A DNA stretch of 64,000 nt from Catellatospora tritici (GTDB lineage: Bacteria; Actinomycetota; Actinomycetes; Mycobacteriales; Micromonosporaceae): positions 42,530 to 106,529 of the forward strand of contig NZ_JAHRCY010000026.1 in the NCBI RefSeq assembly GCF_019083965.1. Direction: 5' to 3'. How positions within the stretch are numbered: position 1 is the stretch's first letter; each line of letters begins with the position of its first letter. A model generated the notes under the pieces. That model had not been told where the DNA came from, made no database searches, and worked only from the letters and a program-made list of their open reading frames with translations. A program made the translations under genes and the position numbers. Below, piece by piece: positions 43,419 to 53,039 of the stretch.

Positions 43419-44454
43419 GGGCGACCACCCCCACGGTGCTCTCGCGCGGCACCAGTTCCCATGACGGCTGCACCTCGCGCGGCTGCTCGGTGCCGCGCTG
43501 CTCGACCCGCGCGATCAGCGCGGACACCGCCAGTCGCCCGATGCTCTCCTTGTCCGGCGAGATCGTGGTCAGGGTCGGGCTGCTGAACCGCCCCTCCTCG
43601 ATGTCGTCGAACCCGATCACCGCGACGTCCTGGGGCACGCGCAGTCCGCGCTCGTGCAGGGCCCGCATCGCACCGATGGCGACCAGGTCGTTGTAGGCGA
43701 ACACCGCGTCGAGCTGCTGCCCGCTGTCCAGCAGCCGATGCACCGCCGCCGCCCCGTCGCCGCGCCCGAACGTCGGCGTGGTCGCCACCAGGCCCGCGTC
43801 GAAGCGCAGCCCGGCTGCGGCCAGCGCGTCCTCGTAGCCGCGCAACCGCAGGTGGGCGGGTTGGCGGCGGGCGTCGGCGTGGGCGCCGACGAACGCGATG
43901 CGCCGCCGACCGAGGCCGATCAGGTGCTGCATCGCGGCGCTGCTGGCCGCGGCGTTGTCGATGGCGATGTGGTCGTACGGCACGTCGTACACGCTCTCGC
44001 CGACCAGCACCAGCGGGGTGGAGCTGGTCCGGGCCAGCACGGCGGCTCGGTCCAGCTGCACCGGGCTGAGGATCAGCCCGTCGATGATCTGCTCCCGGAA
44101 CCCGTCGCTGACCAGGAGTTCCTTCTCCCGGTCACCGTCGGTGTAGTCGAGCAGCAGGGTGTACCCGTGCCGCCCGGCCTCCCGGATCGCCGCCCCGGCC
44201 AGCTCGGCGAAGTACGGGTTGTTCAACTCCGGGATGGCAAGGGCGATGATGCCGGTGCGGCCCCGGCGCAGGTGCCGGGCGGACAGGTTGGGGGTGTACC
44301 CCAACTCGTCGATCGCCTGCTGCACCCGCGCCTTGGTGGCCTCGCCGACCGGCCGGTATCCGTTGATCACGTTGGAAACCGTCGCCAACGAAACACCGGC
44401 TCGCGCGGCGATCGCCTTGAGACTGACCCCCACCGCTGGGCTTCCTCCGCTCAT
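43411..44454 (-). CDS. LacI-family repressor of the sugar transport operon
   Basis: The product has 347 residues. An N-terminal helix-turn-helix (LKAIAARAGVSLATVSNVINGYRPVG) with hinge helix NLSARHLRRG is followed by a periplasmic-binding-protein-like sugar domain (IPELNNPYFAELAGAAI, GLILSP, VFAYNDLVAIGAMRAL, VIGFDDIEEGRF). It is encoded just downstream of the two permeases, in the same direction, and a LacI-like operator (TATAACGTTATA) lies before the first gene of the operon. It probably responds to the transported sugar. Confidence 0.93.
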   Translation of the reverse strand: MSGGSPAVGVSLKAIAARAGVSLATVSNVINGYRPVGEATKARVQQAIDELGYTPNLSARHLRRGRTGIIALAIPELNNPYFAELAGAAIREAGRHGYTLLLDYTDGDREKELLVSDGFREQIIDGLILSPVQLDRAAVLARTSSTPLVLVGESVYDVPYDHIAIDNAAASSAAMQHLIGLGRRRIAFVGAHADARRQPAHLRLRGYEDALAAAGLRFDAGLVATTPTFGRGDGAAAVHRLLDSGQQLDAVFAYNDLVAIGAMRALHERGLRVPQDVAVIGFDDIEEGRFSSPTLTTISPDKESIGRLAVSALIARVEQRGTEQPREVQPSWELVPRESTVGVVARG

Positions 44455-44486
44455 TGCTCATTGTCATCATGGCCGGTCACCGAGCG

Positions 44487-45509
44487 TCAACGTAGGCGTT
44501 GGCTCCGGCTGAGGTACGTCTGCACGACCACCACCACGATCAGGAACGCTCCACTCACCACTGACTGGTAGGACGAGTCGAGTGTGCCGATCTGGTTGAT
44601 CACGTTCTGGATCACGCCGAGCAGCAGCACGCCGCACAGCGTGCCGCTGACGCTGCCCGCCCCGCCGACCAGCAGCGTGCCGCCGATGACGACCGCGGCG
44701 ATCGCGTCGAGCTCCATCCCCACGCCGAGGATGGTCACGCCGGAGGACAGCCGGGCCGCGTTCAGCGCCCCGGCGAACCCGGCCAGCAGCCCGCTCGCGG
44801 TGTAGGTGATCAGCTTGACCCGGGCCACGGGCAGCCCCATCAGCGCCGCCGCCTGCTCGCTGCCGCCGACGGCGAAGATCGCCTGCCCATAGCGGGTACG
44901 CTGCAGCAGCACCCCGCCGACCGCGAACGCCAGCAGCGCCAGCCACACCGGGTAGCCGAGCCCGAGCAAGGTGCCCTGGCCCAGCTTCGCGAACGCCGAC
45001 GCCTTGTCGATCAGGTACGTCTGCGCCCCCTCGTCGGTCAGCGCGAGCAGCAGCCCGCGCGCCCCGAGCAGGCCGGCCAGCGTCACGATGAACGGCGCCA
45101 GCCGCGCCTTGGCGATGAGCAGGCCATTGACCAGCCCGATCGCCCCGCACACGAGCAGCGGCAGCAGCAGCGCGCCGAGCATCCCCCAGCGCGAGCCGTA
45201 CGCGGCGAGCACGCCGCCTAGGGCGAACACCGACCCGACGGACAGGTCGATGCCGCCGCCGATGATGACGAAGGTCATGCCCAGCGCGACGATCGCCAGG
45301 AACGCCGACTGGATCGCGATGCCCTGCGCGTTGCCGACCGTGCCGAACGACGGGAACCGGATCGACGCAACGACCACGGCGATGGCCAGCACCGCCAGGG
45401 CGCCGTGGCGTTGCAGCAGCCCGGCGACGCGTTCGCCGCGGGTGGGCTGCTCGACCGGCACCTCGTGCCGCTGCGGCGCGGGGGCGGCGAGGGTGGACGT
45501 GGTGCTCAT
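44487..45509 (-). CDS. Sugar ABC transporter permease (YjfF/RbsC-like)
   Basis: The product has 340 residues. About ten membrane segments and the BPD_transp_2 signatures (VIIGGGIDLSVGSVFALGGV, GGSEQAAALMGLPVARVKL) identify a pentose/ribose-type permease. ATGA overlap with the preceding permease shows coupling. Two different permeases in one operon is the arrangement of the YtfT/YjfF galactofuranose importer. Confidence 0.9.
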   Translation of the reverse strand: MSTTSTLAAPAPQRHEVPVEQPTRGERVAGLLQRHGALAVLAIAVVVASIRFPSFGTVGNAQGIAIQSAFLAIVALGMTFVIIGGGIDLSVGSVFALGGVLAAYGSRWGMLGALLLPLLVCGAIGLVNGLLIAKARLAPFIVTLAGLLGARGLLLALTDEGAQTYLIDKASAFAKLGQGTLLGLGYPVWLALLAFAVGGVLLQRTRYGQAIFAVGGSEQAAALMGLPVARVKLITYTASGLLAGFAGALNAARLSSGVTILGVGMELDAIAAVVIGGTLLVGGAGSVSGTLCGVLLLGVIQNVINQIGTLDSSYQSVVSGAFLIVVVVVQTYLSRSQRLR

Positions 45510-46456
45510 CGGCGTCGCTCCCGGGCCAGGTAGACGGCGCCGAGGATGATGGCGGCCTGCACCATCTGCGCCGTCGAGTCGGACAGGTTGTGGCTGATCA
45601 GGGTCGCCCGCAGCAGCTGCATCAGCAGCGCACCGGCGACGGTGCCGAGCACCCGGATCCGGCCGCCGGACAGCGGGGTGCCGCCGACGACCACGGCGGT
45701 GATGGCCGACAGCTCCATCAGGTTGCCGATCGCCGACGGGTCGCTGGCGGTGAGCCGGGCCGTGGCCAGCACCCCGGCCAGCGCGGCGAGCACCGCGCAC
45801 AGCACGTACGTGCCGAGCAGCACGCGGCGCACCGGCAGCCCGGCAAGCGTTGCCGCCGCCCGGTTCCCGCCGATGGCCACCAGCTGGCGGCCGTACGTCG
45901 TCCGCGACACCAGCAGCCCCACCGCCAGCGACAGCAGCCCCGCGATGACCACGACGATCGGGATGCCGAGGATGTCGTCGGAGCCCAGCGCCAGCAGGTC
46001 GGCGTTCTCGATCTGCTTGAGCCGACCACCGGCCAGCACCAGGGCCAGGCCCCGGCCGCCGACCAGCAGGGCGAGCGTGGCCACGATCGGCTGCAGCCCG
46101 ACGACGGCGACCAGCAGCCCGTTCACCGCACCCACGATCAGGCCGGTGAGCAGAGCCATGACGATCGCGGGCCACATGCCGTAGCCGAGGTACAGCGGCA
46201 GCGCGGCGGCCGACAGGGCCATCACCGAGCCGACCGACAGGTCCACGCCCTCGGTGCCGATGACCATGGCCATGCCCAGCGCCACGATCAGCACCGGTGC
46301 GACCTGGATCAGCTGGGTGCGCAGGTTCGCGCCGGTGAGGAAGTTGTCGGTGAACATGGTGTTGAACGCCAGCAGCACCAGCACCGCGGCGTAGACGCCG
46401 TACTGGGGCAGGGCGGCCGACAGGCGGGCGGTGCGGGGCAGGGCGAGGTCGGTCAT
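45506..46456 (-). CDS. Sugar ABC transporter permease (YtfT/RbsC-like)
   Basis: The product has 316 residues. It has the same fold as its partner: VIGTEGVDLSVGSVMALSAA and GGNRAAATLAGLPVRRVLL. ATGA overlap with the ATPase gene. It should form the heterodimeric channel with the downstream permease. Confidence 0.9.
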   Translation of the reverse strand: MTDLALPRTARLSAALPQYGVYAAVLVLLAFNTMFTDNFLTGANLRTQLIQVAPVLIVALGMAMVIGTEGVDLSVGSVMALSAAALPLYLGYGMWPAIVMALLTGLIVGAVNGLLVAVVGLQPIVATLALLVGGRGLALVLAGGRLKQIENADLLALGSDDILGIPIVVVIAGLLSLAVGLLVSRTTYGRQLVAIGGNRAAATLAGLPVRRVLLGTYVLCAVLAALAGVLATARLTASDPSAIGNLMELSAITAVVVGGTPLSGGRIRVLGTVAGALLMQLLRATLISHNLSDSTAQMVQAAIILGAVYLARERRR

Positions 46457-47961
46457 GCCTGCTCCCCCGCCAGCGCCGCCATCAGCCCGGCCTCGGTGAC
46501 CTCGTCGCCGGTGAGTTCACCGGTGACGGCACCGGCGCGCAGCACGACCACCCGGTCGGCTCCTTCCACGAGTTCCTCCAGGTCGGAGGAGATGAGCACG
46601 ACCGCCAGCCCGTCGCGGGCCAGCTCGTCGACCAGCGCCTGGACCTCGGCCTTGGCGCCGACGTCGATGCCCCGGGTGGGCTCGTCCAGCAGCAGCAGGC
46701 GCGGGTGCAGGCACAGCCACCGGGCCAGCAGCACCTTCTGCTGGTTGCCGCCGGACAGCTCGCCGACGGGCTGCTCCCGGCTGGCCGCCTTGATCCGCAG
46801 CCGCTGCATGAACGTCTCCACGATCCGGTCCTGCCGCTTGCGCGAGACCAGCCCGAACCGGGAGATGCGCGGCAGCGCGGCCAGCACGATGTTCTCCCGC
46901 ACCGACAGCTCCGGGACGATGCCCTCGGCCTTGCGATCTTCGGGCAGCAGCACCATCCCGGCGCGGATGGCCGCGGCCGGGTTGAGCCGCCGCAGCCGCT
47001 TGCCGCCGATGGTGACGCTGCCGCTGTCGAGCGGCAGCGCGCCGACGACCGCCTTGGCGGTCTCCGACCGGCCGGAGCCGAGCAGGCCGCCCAGGCCGGT
47101 GACCTCGCCGGGGCGTACATCGAAGGAGACGTCGTGCAGCACGTGACGCCGGGTGAGGCCACGTACGCTGACCAGTGGTTCGGCGTCGGTGTCGTGGTGG
47201 CCCTCGAAGCCGGTGAGGCCCTCGCGGCTGACGGTGGCCGGGTCGCGGCCGAGCATGTGCGAGACCAGGTGCAGCCGGTCCAGGTCGGCCAGCTTGCCGC
47301 TGTGCACGAGTTTGCCGTCGCGCAGCACGGTGACCCGGTCGCACAGCCGGTACAGCTCGTCGAGGCGGTGGCTGACGTAGACGATGGCGATCCCCTGCGC
47401 GGACAGGTCGCGTACGACCGCCTGCAGGGTCTGCACCTCGCGCGGCTCCAGTGACGAGGTGGGCTCGTCCATGATGAGCAGCTTGACCTCGACGCCGATG
47501 CCGACGGCGCGGGCCAGGGCCACCATCTGCTGCGCGCCCAGGCCGAGCGAGCGCAGCGAGCGCCGCACGTCGACGGTGATGCCGAAGCGGGCCAGGGTCT
47601 GCGCCGCCTCGCGGTGCATGCGGCCGAAGTCGATGAGCCCGCCGGGCAGCATCGGTTCGCGACCCAGGTACAGGTTGCGGGCCACACTCATCAGCGGGAC
47701 GAGGTTGACCTCCTGGTAGATCGTGGAGATCCCGGCGTGCTGCGCCGCGCGCGGGCTGCCGAAGGAGACCGGCGCGCCGTCGAGCAGCACCTGGCCCTCG
47801 TCCGGGGTGTACACGCCGGTGAGCACCTTGATCAGGGTGGACTTGCCGGCGCCGTTCTCGCCGACGAGGGCGTGCACCTCGCCGGGCGCGACGGTCAGTG
47901 ACACGTCCTGCAGTGCGAGCACGCCGGGAAAGCGTTTGGACACTCCGCGCACGTCCAGCAT
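46453..47961 (-). CDS. Sugar ABC transporter ATP-binding protein (two ABC domains; YtfR/RbsA-like)
   Basis: The product has 502 residues with two fused nucleotide-binding domains. The first has Walker A GENGAGKST and Walker B LLIMDEPTSSL; the second has GLLGSGRSE in place of Walker A, signature LSGGNQQK and LLLLDEPTRGIDVG. This is normal for the CUT2 family. It energises uptake by the two permeases. A strong hairpin lies between it and the binding-protein gene upstream. Confidence 0.95.
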   Translation of the reverse strand: MLDVRGVSKRFPGVLALQDVSLTVAPGEVHALVGENGAGKSTLIKVLTGVYTPDEGQVLLDGAPVSFGSPRAAQHAGISTIYQEVNLVPLMSVARNLYLGREPMLPGGLIDFGRMHREAAQTLARFGITVDVRRSLRSLGLGAQQMVALARAVGIGVEVKLLIMDEPTSSLEPREVQTLQAVVRDLSAQGIAIVYVSHRLDELYRLCDRVTVLRDGKLVHSGKLADLDRLHLVSHMLGRDPATVSREGLTGFEGHHDTDAEPLVSVRGLTRRHVLHDVSFDVRPGEVTGLGGLLGSGRSETAKAVVGALPLDSGSVTIGGKRLRRLNPAAAIRAGMVLLPEDRKAEGIVPELSVRENIVLAALPRISRFGLVSRKRQDRIVETFMQRLRIKAASREQPVGELSGGNQQKVLLARWLCLHPRLLLLDEPTRGIDVGAKAEVQALVDELARDGLAVVLISSDLEELVEGADRVVVLRAGAVTGELTGDEVTEAGLMAALAGEQA

Positions 47962-47993
47962 CGGCGGATCTGCCTCCCGTTTCTGTCGAGGGC

Positions 47994-48027
47994 GGGCGCC
48001 CGGGATCGTATAGGATCCCGGGCGCCC
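47994..48027 (-). terminator. Intercistronic hairpin after the sugar-binding protein gene
   Basis: GGGCGCCCGGGATC pairs perfectly (14 bp) around GTATAG. It starts 10 bp after the binding-protein stop and is followed by the ATPase gene. It may stabilise the upstream message or partly terminate it, giving more binding protein than transporter. Confidence 0.75.
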
Positions 48028-48036
48028 GCGCGTGGG

Positions 48037-49113
48037 TCAGTAGGCGCTGGACAGGGAGGCGGCCGCGTTGGCCGAGTCGTACTCGCGGTCAGAGATGATC
48101 ACGTTGGCCGGGATCGACTCGCTGCCGTAGAACTTGGCCGCGGTGGCGAAGGCCAGCGGGCCGAAGCGCGGGTTGGACTCGATGACGGCGTTGATGGTGC
48201 CGTCGACGATGGCCTTCACCGCGTTGGCGGTACCGTCGATCGAAACGATCTTGATGTCGGTGCCGGGCTTCTTGCCGGCACCCTTGATCGCGGTGACCGC
48301 ACCCAGAGCCATCTCGTCGTTCTCGGCGTAGACGGCGGTGATCTCCGGCTTGGACAGCAGCAGCTGCTCCATCACCGCCTGGCCCTTGTCCCGGGCGAAC
48401 TCGCCCGTCTGCTGGGCGACGATCTCGATGCCCGGCGCGGTGGCCTTGATCTGGTCGACGAAGCCGTTGGTGCGGTCGGTGGTGACGTTGTTGCCCGAGG
48501 AGCCGAGCAGAATCGCCACCTTGCCCTTGCCACCGGTGGCCTTGACCATCGCGTCGGCGGCACGCTTGCCCTGCTCGACGAAGTTCGAGCCGAGGAAGGC
48601 GAGGTAGTCCTTGCAGGCACCGGCGTTGACCTTGCGGTCGATGGTCAGCACCGGCACCTTCTTGGCGGCCGCGGCGGCCAGGGCCGGCTCGAGGCCGTCG
48701 GAGTTGAGCGGCGCCACGATCAGGAACTGCGCACCCTGGTTCAGCATGTCCTGGATGTCACTGATCTGCTTGGACAGCTGCGACTGGGCGTTGGTGACCA
48801 GCAGCTGCTTGACGCCGATCTTGGCCGCCTCGTCCTTGATCGACTGAGTCTCGGCGATCCGGAACGGGTTGGCCTCCTTCTCCGACTGCGAGAAGCCGAC
48901 GATGGCGTTCTTGAGGTCGAGCTTCTCGCCGCCGTACTGCTGCAGCGTGCAGCCCGGACCACCGGCGCTTGCCGAGGCGACGACCTGCGCACCGGCGCTG
49001 GCGTCGGTGCCCGGGGTGCCGTTGTCCTCGGCCTTGGTACAGGCCGACAACATCATCGCGCCGCCCAGTAGGACGACTGCGGCACGGACGGAAGTCCGCG
49101 AACTGATCTTCAT
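48037..49113 (-). CDS. Sugar ABC transporter substrate-binding lipoprotein (YtfQ-like)
   Basis: The product has 358 residues. Lipoprotein signal peptide with lipobox MLSAC. After a linker the periplasmic-binding fold begins (AIVGFSQSEKEANPFRIAETQSIKDEAAK) and shows NAQSQLSKQISDIQDMLNQGAQFLIVAPL, TIDRKVN and AVYAENDEMALGAVTAI, a pattern close to YtfQ, the galactofuranose-binding protein. ATG 49113 follows AGGAG. The neighbouring GH2/AbfB enzyme suggests a furanose from plant or microbial polysaccharide as ligand. Confidence 0.88.
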   Translation of the reverse strand: MKISSRTSVRAAVVLLGGAMMLSACTKAEDNGTPGTDASAGAQVVASASAGGPGCTLQQYGGEKLDLKNAIVGFSQSEKEANPFRIAETQSIKDEAAKIGVKQLLVTNAQSQLSKQISDIQDMLNQGAQFLIVAPLNSDGLEPALAAAAAKKVPVLTIDRKVNAGACKDYLAFLGSNFVEQGKRAADAMVKATGGKGKVAILLGSSGNNVTTDRTNGFVDQIKATAPGIEIVAQQTGEFARDKGQAVMEQLLLSKPEITAVYAENDEMALGAVTAIKGAGKKPGTDIKIVSIDGTANAVKAIVDGTINAVIESNPRFGPLAFATAAKFYGSESIPANVIISDREYDSANAAASLSSAY

Positions 49114-49217
49114 TTGAGGGATCTCCTGAGTACTGGATGGACGGTCAACCAGTTTCGTGCCATATTTCGACACGTATCACTAAATTGTGGAGATTGGAGA
49201 GTCCCAGGCCTAGGCTC

Positions 49218-49229
49218 TATAACGTTATA
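49218..49229. promoter_or_regulatory. LacI-type operator between the sugar operon and the GH2 gene
   Basis: TATAACGTTATA is a perfect 12-bp dyad with central CG, as in LacI-family operators, lying 105 bp before the binding-protein start and 70 bp before the GH2 start. One site could control both divergent units. Confidence 0.62.
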
Positions 49230-49298
49230 CAGCCAGGTATCGATGACAGCAAGATGTCCATCTCGTGACAACCCCGCCGTCCCGAGGAGTTGCCCCGC

Positions 49299-52049
49299 AT
49301 GAAAGTCAGAGCAGGTCTGGCCGCGTTGAGTCTGATCACGACGGTGCTCGTCACCGCCGCGTCACCGGCGCAGGCCGCCTACATTCCCAAGACCCCGCCG
49401 CTGTCCACGCCCTGGACGAGCCAGGTCTCGCTCACCAACCCGCTGCCCGAGTACCCCCGCCCGCAGCTGACCCGCCCCGACTGGCAGAGCCTCAACGGCC
49501 AGTGGCAGTTCGCCGGTGCGGCCAACCTCAACACCCCGCCGACCGGCCAGACCCTGGCCGAGACCGTGCTGGTGCCGTACCCGATCGAATCGGCCCTGTC
49601 CGGGATCAAGCGGCACGAGAACAACATGTGGTACCGGCGCACCTTCACCGTCCCAGCCGGCTGGTCGGGCAGGCGAGTGCAGCTCAACTTCGGTGCCGTC
49701 ACCTACCGCGCCTCGGTGTGGGTCAACGGCGTGTCGATCGGCAGCCACAGCGGCGGCTACGACGCGTTCACCTTCGACATCACCAACGCGCTCAACGGCG
49801 GCACCAACGAGATCATCGTCGGGGTCTACTCTCCCGTCGACGCGACCGGCATCCCGCTGGGCAAGCAGCGACTCAGCCCGAGCGGCATCTTCTACACCGC
49901 CGCCAGTGGCATCTGGCAGACGGTATGGCTGGAGCCCACGAACGCCGCCCGCGTCACCCGCCTGGACACCACCCCGGACCTGCCCGCCGGACAGCTCGAC
50001 CTGGTCGCCCAGGTCAGCGGCTCGGCCCAGGGCGTCACCGCCGAGGTGCTCAGCGGCGGCGTCGTGGTCGGCTCGGCCACCGGCGCACCCGGCGCGCACC
50101 TGCGTGTCAACGTGCCCAACGCGCACCTGTGGACCCCTGACGACCCGTTCCTGTACGACCTGCGCGTCACGCTCACCGGCACCGGCGGCGGCGACCAGGT
50201 CGGCGGCTACTTCGGCATGCGCTCCATCGGCAAGTCCATGGTCGGCGGCGTGCTGCGCCCGGTGCTCAACGGCAAGTTCGTCTACCAGTTGGGCACGCTG
50301 GACCAGGGCTACTGGCCCGACGGCATCTACACCGCGCCGACCGACGCCGCGCTGCGCTTCGACCTGGAGCAGCAGAAGGCGCTGGGCTTCAACATGGTCC
50401 GCAAGCACATCAAGGTCGAACCGGCCCGCTGGTTCTACCACGCCGACAAGCTGGGCCTGCTGGTGTGGCAGGACATGCCCGCCATGAAGACCGGCTTCAC
50501 CCCCTCGGCGGCCGACAAGACCAACTTCGAGGTCGAGCTGCACCGCATCATCGACCAACTCAAGGGCATCACGTCGATCGTGCTGTGGGTGCCGTTCAAC
50601 GAGGGCTGGGGCGAGTACGAGCCCGCCCGCATCGCCGACCTGGTCAAGAGCTGGGACCCCAGCCGCCTGGTCACCAACAACTCCGGCTCCAACTGCTGCG
50701 GGTTCGACGGCGGCAACGGCGACACCATCGACGACCACATCTACGTCGGACCGGGTCAGCCACAGCTGCCCACCGCCAGCCGCATCGCGGTCCTCGGCGA
50801 GTACGGCGGCCTCGGCCTGCGGGTGTCCGGCCACGAGTGGTCGCCGGGCAACGGGTTCGGCTACGAGATGCTGCCGGACTCGGCGTCGCTGACCCAGCGC
50901 TATGTCTCGATCACCAGCCAGCTGCGCGACCTGATCAGCACCCGCGGCCTGTCGGCATCGGTCTACACCGAGCCGACCGACGTGGAGAACGAGGTCAACG
51001 GCTTCCACACCTACGACCGCGCGGTGCAGAAGATGAACTTCGCCCAGGTCACCGCGGTCAACAACTCGGTGAAGGCGGCCGCGCAGGGCACCTACCTGCC
51101 GGTCAACCAGCTGGTGTCGCTGAAGGTCACCACCTCCTGCTGCACCGACCGCTCGCTGAGCGTGGCCGCCAACCTCGGCGTCACCTCGGTGGTCAACGCC
51201 GCCAGCGCCGACGCGCTCAAGAAGGACTCCACCTTCTGGGTACGGGCCGGTCTGGCCGACGCCAACTGCGTGTCGCTGGAGTCGCGCGGCGCACCGGGCC
51301 AGTACCTGCGCCACTCCGGCTACCGGATCCGGCGCGACGTCAACGACAACAGCGCCGGGTTCAAGGCCGACGCGACGTTCTGCGTCCGGGCGGGGCTGGC
51401 CGGTGGCGGCAGCTCGCTCGAGTCGTACAACTTCCCCGGCCGGTACCTGCGGCACATCGCGTCCGAGGTGTACATCGCCAACAGTTCGGGTGCCAATGCC
51501 TGGGACAACCCGACCAGTTTCGCCGCCGACGCGACCTGGGCGGGCATCCCGCCGTGGTGGCGCAGCGGCGCCGACCTGACCCTCAACGTCGCCCAGTCGT
51601 TCCAGGTGGTCACGCCCGGATTCACCGACCGGTTCCTGCGCCACTCCGCCTCCCTCGGCTACACCGAGGTGGTCAACTCGGGCAGCACCGCCACGCTCAA
51701 GGCGGACGCCACCTTCTACGTACGCCGTGGCCTGGCCGACCCGAGCTGCTACTCGTTCGAGTCGCGCAACTTCCCCGGCCACTATCTGCGCCACGCGGCG
51801 TTCCGCATCCACAAGGACCCGTCGGACGGCAGCACGCTGTTCAACAACGACGCGACGTTCTGCGCCCAGCCGGGCCGGTACGGCAGCGGAAACGTCACCT
51901 TCGAGTCCATCAACATCAACGGCTACCGGCTGCGCCACTACGCCGCCGAGGCCTGGATCGCCGCGCCGGGCGGCCCGAACGCCAGCGACAACCCGACCAA
52001 CTACGACGCCGACACCAGCTGGAAGGTGGTGGCGCCCTGGGCGCCGTGA
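49299..52049 (+). CDS. Secreted GH2-family glycoside hydrolase with tandem AbfB-like lectin domains
   Basis: The product has 916 residues. Signal peptide (to SPAQA), then the GH2 sugar-binding, immunoglobulin-like and TIM-barrel domains. The acid/base is Glu in WVPFNEGWGEYE and the nucleophile is Glu in VLGEYGG. The C-terminal third holds two AbfB-type (CBM42-like) domains, recognisable by repeats such as SLESYNFPGRYLRHIASEVYI and FESRNFPGHYLRHAAFRI. CBM42 binds arabinofuranose side chains. The ATG at 49299 with GAGGAG is preferred to a TTG three codons upstream. It should release the sugar that the divergent YtfQ-like transporter imports. Confidence 0.9.
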   Translation: MKVRAGLAALSLITTVLVTAASPAQAAYIPKTPPLSTPWTSQVSLTNPLPEYPRPQLTRPDWQSLNGQWQFAGAANLNTPPTGQTLAETVLVPYPIESALSGIKRHENNMWYRRTFTVPAGWSGRRVQLNFGAVTYRASVWVNGVSIGSHSGGYDAFTFDITNALNGGTNEIIVGVYSPVDATGIPLGKQRLSPSGIFYTAASGIWQTVWLEPTNAARVTRLDTTPDLPAGQLDLVAQVSGSAQGVTAEVLSGGVVVGSATGAPGAHLRVNVPNAHLWTPDDPFLYDLRVTLTGTGGGDQVGGYFGMRSIGKSMVGGVLRPVLNGKFVYQLGTLDQGYWPDGIYTAPTDAALRFDLEQQKALGFNMVRKHIKVEPARWFYHADKLGLLVWQDMPAMKTGFTPSAADKTNFEVELHRIIDQLKGITSIVLWVPFNEGWGEYEPARIADLVKSWDPSRLVTNNSGSNCCGFDGGNGDTIDDHIYVGPGQPQLPTASRIAVLGEYGGLGLRVSGHEWSPGNGFGYEMLPDSASLTQRYVSITSQLRDLISTRGLSASVYTEPTDVENEVNGFHTYDRAVQKMNFAQVTAVNNSVKAAAQGTYLPVNQLVSLKVTTSCCTDRSLSVAANLGVTSVVNAASADALKKDSTFWVRAGLADANCVSLESRGAPGQYLRHSGYRIRRDVNDNSAGFKADATFCVRAGLAGGGSSLESYNFPGRYLRHIASEVYIANSSGANAWDNPTSFAADATWAGIPPWWRSGADLTLNVAQSFQVVTPGFTDRFLRHSASLGYTEVVNSGSTATLKADATFYVRRGLADPSCYSFESRNFPGHYLRHAAFRIHKDPSDGSTLFNNDATFCAQPGRYGSGNVTFESININGYRLRHYAAEAWIAAPGGPNASDNPTNYDADTSWKVVAPWAP

Positions 52050-52072
52050 TCGCCGACCGCTGATCCGGAACC

Positions 52073-52110
52073 GCCGGACCGCACGCACCCACGCCGGCGT
52101 GCGGTCCGGC
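52073..52110 (+). terminator. Terminator of the GH2 gene
   Basis: GCCGGACCGCACGC forms a perfect 14-bp stem with a 10-nt loop and is followed by TTC. Confidence 0.8.
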
Positions 52111-52217
52111 TTCATGATCGCTAGGTAATGCTTTCGTGGCGGTCGGTATACCTCCACTCAGGTTCACGTTCTATGCTGCTTCCCTCACTCACCAACGAGG
52201 GTCGATGGGAGCGTCTC

Positions 52218-53039
52218 GTGTCGCAAGACAGCAAGGTGCGCGAGGAGGTCGCGCCGCCCGGCGTGGACACCAGCGTCGCGCACTCGGCGCGCATGTACGA
52301 CTGGTGGCTGGGCGGCAAGGACAACTTCGCCGCCGACCGGGCCATGGGCGAGGCCTTCATCCAAGCCATCCCCACCATCAAGACGATGGCGAAGGAGAAC
52401 CGCAGGTTCCTCGGCCGCGCCGTGCGGCACCTGGTCGCCGAGGCGGGCATCCGCCAGTTCCTCGACATCGGCACGGGCATCCCGACCCGGCCGAACCTGC
52501 ACGAGGAGGCCCAGGAGATCGCACCGGAGACCCGTGTGGTCTATGTGGACAACGACCCGATCGTGCTGGTCCACGCACGTGCTCTGATGATCAGCTCCGA
52601 GCAGGGCCGCAGTGAGTACATCCACGCCGACCTGCGCGACCCCGCCCGCATCCTCAACGACCCCGCGCTGCTGGCCACCCTGGATCTGAACCAGCCGGTG
52701 GCGCTGATGATGATCGCGGTGCTGATGCTGCTCAAGACCGAAGAAGACCCGTGGGCGCACACTCGCGCCCTGATGGACGCGCTGCCCTCGGGCAGCTACC
52801 TGGTCGTCACGCACCCTGGTCGCGAGTTCGACGAGGAGGCGATGGAGATGATCCGGTCGTCGGCCGAGCGCGGCGGCATGACCGTCATCCCGCGCACCAA
52901 GGCCGAGGTGGAGCGGTTCTTCGACGGCTGGGAGCTCATCGAGCCGGGCGTGGTTCCGGTGATGGGGTGGCGACCGGAGGAGCAGGTCGAGGACCCGGCC
53001 GCGGCGTTCTACTGGGCGGGCGTGGCCCGCAAGCGTTAG
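52218..53039 (+). CDS. DUF574-type SAM-dependent methyltransferase
   Basis: The product has 273 residues. The family opening PPGVDTSVAHSARMYDWWLGGKDNF and the SAM-binding block FLDIGTGIPTRPNLHE are unmistakable, followed by VVYVDNDPIVLVHARALM. Such proteins are abundant in actinomycetes, and their substrates are largely unknown. GTG 52218 is preceded by GGGAG at 6-bp spacing; a longer frame begins at 52128 but lacks this. No partner gene is evident. Confidence 0.9.
   Translation: MSQDSKVREEVAPPGVDTSVAHSARMYDWWLGGKDNFAADRAMGEAFIQAIPTIKTMAKENRRFLGRAVRHLVAEAGIRQFLDIGTGIPTRPNLHEEAQEIAPETRVVYVDNDPIVLVHARALMISSEQGRSEYIHADLRDPARILNDPALLATLDLNQPVALMMIAVLMLLKTEEDPWAHTRALMDALPSGSYLVVTHPGREFDEEAMEMIRSSAERGGMTVIPRTKAEVERFFDGWELIEPGVVPVMGWRPEEQVEDPAAAFYWAGVARKR

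Noticed and set aside
49362..52157. A 931-codon open frame opposite the GH2 gene
   Set aside because: The composition (Val/Gly/Arg/Asp rich, no domain) and full overlap with a gene that has both GH2 catalytic glutamates mark it as a shadow.
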